A stretch of DNA of 50,903 nucleotides from Clostridiales bacterium (lineage in GTDB: Bacteria > Bacillota > Clostridia > Lachnospirales > Lachnospiraceae), in contig JAJQEU010000064.1 of NCBI GenBank assembly GCA_021201535.1, positions 1-50,903 of the forward strand. The letters run 5' to 3'. The position numbers and the translations under genes are program-made. The notes beneath the pieces were generated by a model. The model saw only the letters and a program-made list of their open reading frames with translations, had not been told where the DNA came from and did not search any database. Shown piece after piece: positions 8,625 through 17,283 of the stretch. Every line of letters begins with the position of its first letter. The first letter of the stretch is position 1.

Positions 8625-9863
8625 ATGCAGTTTGAAGAGGAACAGCGGTTTGTTGCGTCGCTGAGAAGATATGTGACAGAAAATCTTCCGCTCAGCAAAA
8701 TCAGCGATGAAGAACTGGAGGAGAGGATTGAGGAGATTGTTAATCAGAGAATTGGCAATCAGTATTGTTCCATAGAACAGCGTATTTCAATCGTACAGCA
8801 GATTTTCAGTTCCATTCGGGGGTTTGGATTGCTGGACACAATCATGTCGGACGATAGTATCACGGAGGTTATGATTAACGGACCTGATCATGTGTTTATA
8901 GAGCAGGATGGCAGCCTGGTTCAATTAAATAAAAAATTTGAGAGCCAGCGAAATCTTGAAGATGTGATTCAACGGATCGTTGGCCTCGCAGGGAGGGAGG
9001 TTAATCAGGCAAATCCGATTTGTGATACGAGGCTGCCAGACGGTTCTCGTGTCAATGTTGTGCTTCCTCCCATTGCCTTGTGTGGTCCGACAGTAACGAT
9101 TCGTAAATTCACGAAGACGCCGATGACGATCGATATGCTGATAGGCTATGGTTCTTTGACCAGAGATATCGCGGGTAAACTGGAACTTTTAGTTAAGGCA
9201 AAATATAACATATTTATTTCCGGCGGTACGGGTTCTGGAAAAACAACGTTTCTGAATGCGTTGTCTAACTATATTCCGAAAGATGAACGCGTGATTACAA
9301 TAGAGGATTCTGCTGAACTGCAGATTACGGGCATAGACAATCTCGTGAGTCTGGAGACACGAAATGCGAACGCTTCCGGTGCTGGGCAGATCACGATACG
9401 TGACCTGATTAAATCTTCTTTGCGAATGAGACCGGAAAGGATTATTGTTGGTGAGTGCCGTGGCGGAGAGGCGTTAGACATGCTTCAGGCTATGAATACC
9501 GGTCATGACGGTTCTCTTTCTACTGGCCATGCGAATTCTACGGAGGACATGCTGAGTCGTCTGGAAACGATGGTGTTGCAGGGGGCGACAGGTTTGCCTC
9601 TTGAGGCGATACGTCAGCAGATTGCTTCCGCTGTAGATATTATCATACATTTGTCCCGGCTTCGTGACAAGTCAAGAAAAACCATGGCAATTACAGAGGT
9701 GGTTGGATACGAAAACGGAACTATTCGGCTGAATCCGCTGTATATTTTTGAGGAGGATGAGAACAGTAAGCTGGAGCGTGTATCTGGATGTCTGCGAAGA
9801 ACGGAAAATAAGATGATACATGATTTTAAATTAAAAATTGCCGGTATAAAAGAAGAAATATGA
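8625..9863 (+). CDS. cpaF: CpaF/TadA secretion ATPase
   Basis: The hexameric cytosolic motor (412 aa) that powers assembly, and in some systems retraction, of type IVb Tad pili. The N-terminal domain is at 60-160, Walker A is GGTGSGKTT at 200-208, the Asp box IEDSAEL at 226-232, Walker B RIIVGECRG at 272-280, and the His box TGHDGSLSTGHAN at 292-304. All catalytic elements are intact. It starts after GGGAGTCGGG. It stands second in the block, in the usual tadZ-tadA-tadB-tadC order, so this is the core of a functional Tad machine. Confidence 0.93.
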   Translation: MQFEEEQRFVASLRRYVTENLPLSKISDEELEERIEEIVNQRIGNQYCSIEQRISIVQQIFSSIRGFGLLDTIMSDDSITEVMINGPDHVFIEQDGSLVQLNKKFESQRNLEDVIQRIVGLAGREVNQANPICDTRLPDGSRVNVVLPPIALCGPTVTIRKFTKTPMTIDMLIGYGSLTRDIAGKLELLVKAKYNIFISGGTGSGKTTFLNALSNYIPKDERVITIEDSAELQITGIDNLVSLETRNANASGAGQITIRDLIKSSLRMRPERIIVGECRGGEALDMLQAMNTGHDGSLSTGHANSTEDMLSRLETMVLQGATGLPLEAIRQQIASAVDIIIHLSRLRDKSRKTMAITEVVGYENGTIRLNPLYIFEEDENSKLERVSGCLRRTENKMIHDFKLKIAGIKEEI

Positions 9864-9948
9864 TAACAGGCAGAATACAATCAGGTTCAGACAAATGGAG
9901 ATGGAGTCGGAATTATGACAGGATCTATAGGAATGCAGGAGGAGAACA

Positions 9949-10818
9949 ATGGGGATTTTTGTAACAGATTCAAAGGAAAAGGGGGCTCCTGAACCGCAGT
10001 ATTACCGATCCGCCACCAATATGCAGGTGGTCAACTATAAAGTTTATTACATGTCCGGTAAGGAAAAAATGCTGTATTTTCTGGTGGCATTTGCGGTCGG
10101 TGCGGCGGTGGGATACCTGTTTTACGGTGGTCTTGCAAAGGACGAGTATAGCCAGGCGACACTAATGACTTATGTTTTAAATATTGTAATTTCTGTGGCG
10201 GTTGGCATTGTCGCAGGGAAATTGTTCATGCCGATCAGAACGAAACAGATTGTGGAAAAGAGGAGAAAGGATCTGACCAGACAGTTCCGGGATATGCTGG
10301 ACGGTCTCACAACCTCGCTTGGCGCTGGAAATAATGTGGTGGATTCACTGTATGCCGCTTACCATGATCTGCAGATTCAGTACGAGGAAGATGCCCTGAT
10401 TTTGAAAGAAATGGAGGTCATTATTGCGGGGGTGCAAAATAATGTTCCGATTGAAGACCTTTTTTATGATTTTGGCACTAGGAGTAATATTGATGACATC
10501 AAAAGTTTTGCGGAGGTATTTCGGGTTTCCTATCGGAAAGGCGGTAATATCAGAGATATAATTCAGAATACGTATACGATTCTGAATGACAAGCTTGAGA
10601 TTCGAGAGGATATTGAGACGATTGTTACATCCGGCAAAACAGAACAGAATTTAATGATTGTGATGCCGATTATCCTGATTGCGCTCATTAAATTTATGAG
10701 CCCGGAATTTGCCGCGAATTTTGCTACGGCTACAGGTGTGTTTTCTACGACAGTCGCAATTATCTGTTTTATTGTGGCATATTTTATAGGAAAAATGATT
10801 TTAGATATCAGGATATAA
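9949..10818 (+). CDS. tadB: TadB-like inner-membrane platform protein
   Basis: A 289-aa type II secretion F-domain protein that forms the membrane platform on which CpaF acts. Two membrane segments lie near residues 41-60 and 68-92, then the cytosolic GspF-like domain (about 110-225, RQFRDMLDGLTTSLGAGNNV), then two more near 230-250 and 262-285. The N-terminus is polar and without a signal peptide. The start follows GGAGGAGAACA. The 85-nt gap from cpaF is the largest between core genes and holds no ORF of note. TadC follows, as expected. Confidence 0.88.
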   Translation: MGIFVTDSKEKGAPEPQYYRSATNMQVVNYKVYYMSGKEKMLYFLVAFAVGAAVGYLFYGGLAKDEYSQATLMTYVLNIVISVAVGIVAGKLFMPIRTKQIVEKRRKDLTRQFRDMLDGLTTSLGAGNNVVDSLYAAYHDLQIQYEEDALILKEMEVIIAGVQNNVPIEDLFYDFGTRSNIDDIKSFAEVFRVSYRKGGNIRDIIQNTYTILNDKLEIREDIETIVTSGKTEQNLMIVMPIILIALIKFMSPEFAANFATATGVFSTTVAIICFIVAYFIGKMILDIRI

Positions 10819-10853
10819 ATTTTCCTGCTTCAGTCGAACGAGGAGGAGGCTGT

Positions 10854-11732
10854 ATGATTTTTTTATCATTAAAAGATATGCTGATTCTGGGAATTGGCTG
10901 CATCTGTCTGCTGATGTGGTTGGTGATACTTTTTGGTTCACGGAAATATGATAGTCTGTTTGACGGATTGGATGAAAAGGAATATCCGCTGAAAGAGTTG
11001 TACTCTACCGGATACGCAGTGATGCAGATGTCGAAGTATAAGTACAGGTCGAAGTTTGATCGGAAACTCAGACAGGAACTTGATATTTTATACGAAAAAA
11101 AATATGTGGATTATTATATGCGTGTCACTTATGCGAGGGCTTTTACCTATGGGATGCTGCTGTTTTTACTTGGATTTGTTCTATACGGTCTCTCAGCTTC
11201 TGCGGCGGCGATGGGCGTTATGTTTTTATTTGCATTCGTTGCTGTCTACTATGTTCTGACACTTGCATCGAAAAAGATTACAAAGCGGTCGGAAGCGCTT
11301 ATGAATGACTTTTCTGAAGTGGTTTCCAAACTGGCGTTGCTGACAAATGCGGGAATGATCCTCAGGGAAGCCTGGGAAGTTACAGCGAGAGCCGGAGAAG
11401 GTCTTTTTTATGAGGAAATGAGGCTGGCGCTGGATGATATGGAAAATGGGGTATCGGAAATGGAGGCAATACGTCGGCTTGGCCTGCGTTGTGTTATACC
11501 GGAGATAAAGAAATTTTCTGCTACGATCACGCAGGGGATACAGAAGGGGAACAGTGAACTGTCTGCCATGCTGCAAGATCAGAGTGCCGAAGTGTGGAAT
11601 TTGAGAAAACAAAACGCACACAGACAGGGAGAAAAAGCGGCAAGCAAGTTGATGATACCGATTTTTATCATGTTTCTGGGTGTCATCATTATGATTATCG
11701 TGCCGATTTTTTCCAATTTAGGGAGTATCTAA
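10854..11732 (+). CDS. tadC: TadC-like inner-membrane platform protein
   Basis: The second GspF-type platform protein (292 aa), partner of TadB. Membrane segments lie at about residues 7-27, 98-115, 120-140 and 265-288, with the F domain between (SEALMNDFSEVVSKLALLTN, about 142-255). The ribosome site GAGGAGGAGG precedes the start. It belongs to the same run, ends 44 nt before the pilin gene and shows no broken motif. Confidence 0.87.
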   Translation: MIFLSLKDMLILGIGCICLLMWLVILFGSRKYDSLFDGLDEKEYPLKELYSTGYAVMQMSKYKYRSKFDRKLRQELDILYEKKYVDYYMRVTYARAFTYGMLLFLLGFVLYGLSASAAAMGVMFLFAFVAVYYVLTLASKKITKRSEALMNDFSEVVSKLALLTNAGMILREAWEVTARAGEGLFYEEMRLALDDMENGVSEMEAIRRLGLRCVIPEIKKFSATITQGIQKGNSELSAMLQDQSAEVWNLRKQNAHRQGEKAASKLMIPIFIMFLGVIIMIIVPIFSNLGSI

Positions 11733-11776
11733 ACTGTTAAAGTTCAGATAAAAATATGGGAAAGGAGGACCGGGTT

Positions 11777-12001
11777 ATGGATAGAATCAATGGGGTTCTT
11801 ATTTACTTAAAATTTCGTGCAAAAAATCTGGCGGAAGATTTTTTCTTTAATGAGGAAGGCGATGTTAATATTGTCAGTATCATTGTCCTGATAGGAATCG
11901 TAATTATAGTGGCGCTGGTATTCCGTAAGCGGATTACCAGTCTGGTAAACAGTTTATTTGACAGCATTGATGAGTCTGCGTCAGATGCGATTACAAATTA
12001 G
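11777..12001 (+). CDS. flp: Flp1-like type IVb pilin
   Basis: A 74-aa small protein with one strong hydrophobic helix (about residues 35-55), the candidate structural pilin. The ATG at 11777 is used rather than 11756 because AAAGGAGG lies just before it. The probable prepilin cleavage is after Gly in NEEG^DVNIVSIIV. The usual Glu at +5 (and Tyr at +6 in classic Flp) is missing: +5 is Val. The basic FRKRITSLVNSLF after the helix matches the Clostridial Flp1-like group. A stem-loop follows at 12067, which could raise pilin message relative to later genes. It could also be a minor pilin, with the main one elsewhere. Confidence 0.75.
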   Translation: MDRINGVLIYLKFRAKNLAEDFFFNEEGDVNIVSIIVLIGIVIIVALVFRKRITSLVNSLFDSIDESASDAITN

Positions 12002-12066
12002 TACAACGTTCTGTGTCTGACGGAGAGATGTTTTATCAGCGCATGCCGATTTGCGGAAACTTTTGG

Positions 12067-12095
12067 GGGAGAGGCAGGAGAGGACGGCCTCTCCC
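12067..12095 (+). other. Stem-loop after the pilin gene
   Basis: GGGAGAGGC and GCCTCTCCC form a perfect 9-bp stem with an 11-nt loop in the 128-nt gap between flp and tadE. There is no T-run, so a message-stabilising or partial-stop hairpin fits better than a full terminator. Confidence 0.6.
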
Positions 12096-12129
12096 GCAGC
12101 TGGCAGACTGTGGGGCGATGGAGAAAACG

Positions 12130-12744
12130 ATGAGAAGGGAAGAAAAGGGAGCTTTGATCGTGGAAGCAACGCTGGTGTTTCCGGTGATGTTTTTTGTTCT
12201 TTTGCTTTTATTATATATGGGGAATATGTTTTATATGCGTTCACAGGTAGACGCAATCGTCAGTATGGCGGCGACGCAGGCGGCGGCGAAGTGTGCAGAC
12301 CCGTTTCTGGAAACGGTGGAGGAGAATGGGTCGGTTCCAGGTACGATCAGTGATATTCAGCCATATCACAGTATTTTAGGAGGGAGCTCAGCTGCGAGTG
12401 ATGTCCGGGATGATATGGTAGATCGTTTGAATCATTTGGGTACAGGTTTTTTTGCCGGAATGGGACTCAGAAATATTACGGTAAATGAATTTGCCTATGA
12501 AAATCACTTGATCTACGCGACATTTACAGTGGATGTCAGTTATAAAATAAAGTTTCCGATACGGTTATTGGGGCAGAAAGACGCGACGGTGTTGGAACTG
12601 CACGCGCGCAGCGTCGTTCCGGTAACAGATACAGGAGGCTTTATTCAGAATGTGGATATGGCAGTCGATTACGCGCAGTCCACCGGACTGACAGAGAAGC
12701 TCAGCAAGCTAAAGGAAACAGTGTCAGGTTTTCTGGGCGGATAG
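12130..12744 (+). CDS. tadE: TadE-like pseudopilin
   Basis: A 204-aa minor pilin of the TadE group, processed by the prepilin peptidase and placed with the pilus. The N-terminus is short and basic, with the cleavage motif KG^ALIVEATLVF carrying the canonical Glu at +5, then a membrane helix (about 10-30) and an extracellular domain. ATG choices are 12118 and 12130; 12130 has GGAG 6 nt ahead and gives the usual short leader. An upstream GTG/ATG near 12013-12028 would add an unlikely 30-residue leader. Confidence 0.82.
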   Translation: MRREEKGALIVEATLVFPVMFFVLLLLLYMGNMFYMRSQVDAIVSMAATQAAAKCADPFLETVEENGSVPGTISDIQPYHSILGGSSAASDVRDDMVDRLNHLGTGFFAGMGLRNITVNEFAYENHLIYATFTVDVSYKIKFPIRLLGQKDATVLELHARSVVPVTDTGGFIQNVDMAVDYAQSTGLTEKLSKLKETVSGFLGG

Positions 12745-12757
12745 CAAAGGAGGAATT

Positions 12758-15700
12758 ATGCTTCGGATATTTATAAAGAAAAATGGAGCAGTGTCTGTAT
12801 TCCTCACGATTATTCTGGTGCCGGTCCTGGTGGTCTGTTTTCTGTTTGTTGATGTGAGCCGGACGAAGCTTGCGCAGGGAGTGGTGAATTCTGCCGGGGA
12901 TCTGACACTGAACACCGTGCTGACCCAGTATGACAGCACGTTGAATGATTATTATGGATTGTTGGCCTCCTGTCAGGATATTGATACTTTTCTGGCGACA
13001 GCGGATGAGTATTTTCAGGCATGCCTTATTTCTCAGGGAGTGGACGCAGCGGAGGCGCGCAGCTATTCCGCCATGATCAATGGATTGCTGACCGGGGATG
13101 CCAGTGAGATTTCGGATCTGTTGCAGATTACGGAATCGGAAAGCAGTTCATTTACAGTCTCGGCAGTTGATAACGGTACATTGGAAAATCCGGCATTGAT
13201 GAAAAAAGAAATCGTGGAGTTTATGAGATACCGTGCGCCAATTGAAGGAGTGTCAGAGATACTGGGGCTATTTCAGGATTCAGCTTCGGATTTGGAGAAT
13301 TCTTCGGATACTGCGGATCTGGTTGATAAAAAACAGGATTATTATGAGGCGGAGAGTGATCTGGAGGAACAGGCATTGGATGCCTACCAGAAGTTGAAGG
13401 AATATGTCAATCTGAATATTTCAAAGGATGAGATAGATTCGTTGAAGCAGACGTTGGAATCACTGGAAAGTACTTACCGAACCCTTCATATAAAAATGGT
13501 GAAGGATCTGTATAACACACAGAATCTGAATATCTATTCGGCAGTTGATCTGAATCTGGATTATGTGGCTCCGGAGTCCTCTGTGAGTACGACACAGATT
13601 GATATATATATACAGAATGCAGCCGATAGTCTGTATCGGTTTATGAATGCGCGTCAGGCTCTGGAAAATCTGTATTCGACTCTGCCGGTTTATCAGACCG
13701 GTATTGTCTATGATATCCAATTTTGGGTTGCCTGTGATGCGATACTCAAGCAAACTACGGCGTATTCAGATTATGTAACCGCGGCACAGAACATGTGTAC
13801 GAGTATGGCAAATCTCAAAACGGCTATGAGTTTGTTGTCAGAGGAGGAAAAGAATGAGCTGTATCTGTTGGAAGAATATACAAATGTGGATGCAGGCGGA
13901 GAGGCAACGAGACAGGAACATTATGACACACTTTTTCTACAGTATGAAAATCTGAAACAGACGGATCTGAATAATGCCTCATCGCCATACAATGAGATTA
14001 CCTCAAATCTGTCCCGTATTTCCGAAACTTATATCGGTGCAACAAGTACGGCAGATGTGGACGCGCAGATTCAGAGTATCTGCAGTGATCTGAGTTCTTT
14101 GTATGAGAAATATGATGACGCTTATGAAAAGGTTGCATCCGCGGTAAATGAGCTGAAAAAACTGAAGAAAGAGGTACAAATATGTCAGAATAAGCTTAAA
14201 ATATGGAGCAATGCAGCGGACAGTTATGCCAGAACAATTAGTATGGCGAAAGATGATCAGACGGAAATCAGCGAAATTGAACAAAATCTGTTGACAGATT
14301 TGTCGGAAGAGAACATTCAGGAACTGATTGATCGTTTGAATAATATCAAGAGTCTTCTCGGGAGCGTAAAGAGCGGAATTGATGAGTATCAGTATAATGG
14401 AACGAAGTTGCGCAGTATAAAAAACTATGCGCAGATGAAGAAGAAATCCGGCGTGGATGAGACAAAGATTTCTTATAGAGTTGCCGACCTGAATGACTAT
14501 GCGGAACAGAGTTTTTCATTTACTTCTTCCTCCACACTGCAGAATGTTTCCGTCACAGATCAGAATAATCCGGCGGTCGCGGAGGTCAATACTCCGACCG
14601 TATATACGTACCTGATAAATCAGTTCAGTAGCTACAGTGAATCAGGCACCGACGAGCAGAAGGAAAAGTATCAGTCGGAAAAAGACGACTATGAGAATGC
14701 TCTCGAACATGTGGATGAGGGCAGCTCTTCCGTGAGCAGCGCGGAGATTAAGGATCAGGAATCTCTTCCGTCGTCATCGTATGCCACGGCGCAATCGGAA
14801 GGGCTGGTTTCCACTGATGCAGGGAAAATATCAAAGGTGGTGTCAGGTTTGTTTTCTGATTTCAGCAAAACAGTTTCACAGAGTTTACTAAACTTGAGGG
14901 ACGATCTTTATGGTATGGAGTATATCATGAGCATGTTCAGCTATGATACCTATGAGGCGGAGGCAAAGTATCAACTGAGTGGTTCGGATGCGACGTTGGA
15001 GAATTATGAGACGAAGTACGCTTCTGTACAGAGTCAATGGGAGAGTACTGATTTGACAGTTACAGTCAACAAAACGCTGACAAACAAAATGATCAGTACG
15101 GAAAACAATTATTCCTTTGGAAATGAGGTGGAATATATTTTGTACGGCGGAACAAACGAAGAAAATAAGTCTTCCGCTTACAGTACGATCTTTGCTATTC
15201 GCTTTGCCCTGAATCTTTCGCCTGAATTTAGTCGTTACTGGACAGCTTCATCTGAATACCCGGATTCGATTGCCCTGGAGGCTGCAGCGGATGCGGTTGA
15301 AGCTGGATCCTGTGGGATTATTCCAGCACCGTTGTTTAAAATGGTAGTTATTTTGGGATTGACTGCTCTAGAATCGGCACAGGATTTGAACTATCTGAAA
15401 AACGGAATGCCGGTCGACCTGGTAAAGGAAGCGGAAAATCTGGAGATTTCATATCCATCAAAGTCGACGGACTCGGCCGGAACCAGAAATTTATCATCAA
15501 CGGCGTTTTTCTATAGTGATTATTTAAGACTGATTTTGTTTTTGAAGCTGTCGATGGGGGATGAATATGCCGTCTATGCTCGGACTGCGGATGTCATACA
15601 GGCGAATATGAATTATAAGATATCTTCTGACAGCGGATTTTCCATGAACAGGGCAATTGTTTATTTTTCGGGTACTGTTACAGTGGAGGTAAAGCCGTTG

Positions 15701-15796
15701 ATGCTGAAGTTGCCGTTGGCATCTGGATACACGGGCTCTATTTCCAGTAACAGCGTATTGAATACAATCACCTATCAGGCCATACGGGGTTACTGA
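12758..15796 (+). CDS. DUF5702-like Tad-associated surface protein
   Basis: A 1012-aa protein with one N-terminal membrane helix (about residues 12-32) and a very long extracellular part. The first residues, KNGAVSVFLTIIL, match the start of proteins found in Clostridial Tad loci. Residues about 170-570 are rich in heptad-like Leu/Glu/Lys and probably coiled coil; 600-720 is Ser/Glu-rich; the last 300 residues look folded, with a beta-rich end. The leader resembles a prepilin Gly cleavage site but lacks Glu at +5. The ribosome site AAAGGAGG is strong. Position between two TadE genes suggests a pilus-associated or tip-like role, which is inference. Confidence 0.75.
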   Translation: MLRIFIKKNGAVSVFLTIILVPVLVVCFLFVDVSRTKLAQGVVNSAGDLTLNTVLTQYDSTLNDYYGLLASCQDIDTFLATADEYFQACLISQGVDAAEARSYSAMINGLLTGDASEISDLLQITESESSSFTVSAVDNGTLENPALMKKEIVEFMRYRAPIEGVSEILGLFQDSASDLENSSDTADLVDKKQDYYEAESDLEEQALDAYQKLKEYVNLNISKDEIDSLKQTLESLESTYRTLHIKMVKDLYNTQNLNIYSAVDLNLDYVAPESSVSTTQIDIYIQNAADSLYRFMNARQALENLYSTLPVYQTGIVYDIQFWVACDAILKQTTAYSDYVTAAQNMCTSMANLKTAMSLLSEEEKNELYLLEEYTNVDAGGEATRQEHYDTLFLQYENLKQTDLNNASSPYNEITSNLSRISETYIGATSTADVDAQIQSICSDLSSLYEKYDDAYEKVASAVNELKKLKKEVQICQNKLKIWSNAADSYARTISMAKDDQTEISEIEQNLLTDLSEENIQELIDRLNNIKSLLGSVKSGIDEYQYNGTKLRSIKNYAQMKKKSGVDETKISYRVADLNDYAEQSFSFTSSSTLQNVSVTDQNNPAVAEVNTPTVYTYLINQFSSYSESGTDEQKEKYQSEKDDYENALEHVDEGSSSVSSAEIKDQESLPSSSYATAQSEGLVSTDAGKISKVVSGLFSDFSKTVSQSLLNLRDDLYGMEYIMSMFSYDTYEAEAKYQLSGSDATLENYETKYASVQSQWESTDLTVTVNKTLTNKMISTENNYSFGNEVEYILYGGTNEENKSSAYSTIFAIRFALNLSPEFSRYWTASSEYPDSIALEAAADAVEAGSCGIIPAPLFKMVVILGLTALESAQDLNYLKNGMPVDLVKEAENLEISYPSKSTDSAGTRNLSSTAFFYSDYLRLILFLKLSMGDEYAVYARTADVIQANMNYKISSDSGFSMNRAIVYFSGTVTVEVKPLMLKLPLASGYTGSISSNSVLNTITYQAIRGY

Positions 15797-15832
15797 ATTT
15801 TAAGTGCGCTCTTTCGGAGGTGATGTGGGCAT

Positions 15833-16495
15833 ATGTCGGCAAAAAGAGAAAAACAGAAAAATCAGGATGGCGCAATCGTCATTGAAGCCACCCTGTCACT
15901 GACCGCGTTTATGTTTCTGGTGGTTGTCATATTGTCGGTGACAAATATCTGTCTGGCTCAGGCGAAGATTGGAACATTGATACATGGAATCGCCAAGGAT
16001 GTATCGAGTTACAGTTATATCTATACAATGGCAGGATTGGACAGTTTGAAAACTGATGCATCGGAAAAGGCAACTCAGGCCAGGGAGAGTATCGACACAG
16101 TTCTCTCGGATACTGCAGAAACCTATGAGAAATTAGCTGAGATTGCAAATGTTGCCTTTGATAACGAGTTCTGGAGCAGCTTTGTGAGTCTTGTCGAGGT
16201 TGAGGCGGCGAATGAGATGAAAGCAGTCGTTCTGGATAAAATCTGCAGAGAAATTGCGGAGGATCGTCTGACAATGAACGGCAGCAGCGCGGATTCCTAT
16301 CTGCGCTGGCTTGGAGTTCGGGGCGGCGTAGATGGACTGGATTTTTCATCTTCTGAGTTCTGTGCGGGGGGAAGTGACGAAATCAAGATTATTGTAGAAT
16401 ATGATGTGCATGTTTTGAAACTGTTGGGCGTAGATTTTTCATTCCACTTTGAACAGTGCGCTTATACCAGGGCATGGCAGGCGGCCGACTCTTAA
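15833..16495 (+). CDS. Second TadE-like pseudopilin
   Basis: A 220-aa protein with the prepilin-type start QDG^AIVIEATLSLTAF, including Glu at +5, a membrane helix at about residues 17-37, and an extracellular domain (40-215). It is expected to be cut by the peptidase encoded next door and to act as a minor pilin with the first TadE protein. GGAGGTGATG precedes the start. The downstream peptidase begins 21 nt later. Confidence 0.82.
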   Translation: MSAKREKQKNQDGAIVIEATLSLTAFMFLVVVILSVTNICLAQAKIGTLIHGIAKDVSSYSYIYTMAGLDSLKTDASEKATQARESIDTVLSDTAETYEKLAEIANVAFDNEFWSSFVSLVEVEAANEMKAVVLDKICREIAEDRLTMNGSSADSYLRWLGVRGGVDGLDFSSSEFCAGGSDEIKIIVEYDVHVLKLLGVDFSFHFEQCAYTRAWQAADS

Positions 16496-16516
16496 GACGG
16501 AAAGGAAACAGGTGGT

Positions 16517-17170
16517 ATGTCAGTGATATTTCACTACAGTACGATTTTTGTAGCGGTTGTCATGAGCGTGTTGCAGAACCTGATGAGAAAGAAGATGGAA
16601 GAGGTTCCGGAGATACAGACGAAACAGCAGGTGTGGTATTTTAGGCTTTTGCCATTTGCTTTGCTGGCCGTGGCTGTCTGGCTGCCGCTGGCAGACGGGG
16701 AATTGGACATTTTAGCTGCCTGGAGAGCACTGATGATGCTGTCAATGCTATGGATGATTGCTTATATAGATTACAGGGAACATTTGATTCCAAACCGGGC
16801 TCTTCTGATTGCACTTGTGATGCGGGCAGTTGTATTTGTCTGCGAAATGGCGATGGATGCGTCAGATGCATTGACTGAGATTGCGGGAGAACTGATTGTC
16901 TGCCTTGTTCTGTTGGCGTTTTGCTGGCTTCTCCGTTTTTTGTCCAGGAAGGGAATCGGTATGGGAGATGTGAAGCTTTTTGCCGTTCTTCCCCTCTTTT
17001 TTGGTCCGATGGGAAGTCTTCGGGTGACCATGTACGCGTTGATCATTATTTTTGTACAGTCCTGTTTCTGTCTTATTTTAAAGAAAAAGGGAAGAAAGGA
17101 CGTGCTTCCGTTTGCACCGGCTGCTTCGGGAGGCGCATGGATTTATGTGATACTGTCGGTATTTTTATAA
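16517..17170 (+). CDS. Prepilin peptidase (A24, TadV/CpaA type)
   Basis: A polytopic membrane aspartic protease (217 aa) that removes the leader from prepilins. The catalytic aspartates are D85 in YIDYREHLIPN and D151 in GMGDVKLF, the type IV prepilin peptidase signature. Six or so membrane segments are visible. The N-methylase domain of PilD is absent, as usual for Tad peptidases. It should process the two TadE proteins and the Flp-like pilin encoded upstream. The start follows AAACAGGTGGT, a weak site. Confidence 0.9.
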   Translation: MSVIFHYSTIFVAVVMSVLQNLMRKKMEEVPEIQTKQQVWYFRLLPFALLAVAVWLPLADGELDILAAWRALMMLSMLWMIAYIDYREHLIPNRALLIALVMRAVVFVCEMAMDASDALTEIAGELIVCLVLLAFCWLLRFLSRKGIGMGDVKLFAVLPLFFGPMGSLRVTMYALIIIFVQSCFCLILKKKGRKDVLPFAPAASGGAWIYVILSVFL

Positions 17171-17283
17171 GAAAGATTGGCAGGATTGTGGGAGCGCGAA
17201 GCTCGGAACGATCCGTGAACCAGTCTTGATACGTGAATTAAGATTCGGATGATCACGAAATAGATCACCGGAAGGAGTATGCT

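Noticed and set aside
12013-12129. Extended N-terminus of the TadE protein from a GTG at 12013
   Set aside because: It would place about 40 polar residues ahead of a prepilin-type leader and reads through the 12067 stem-loop; the ATG at 12130 gives a normal leader.
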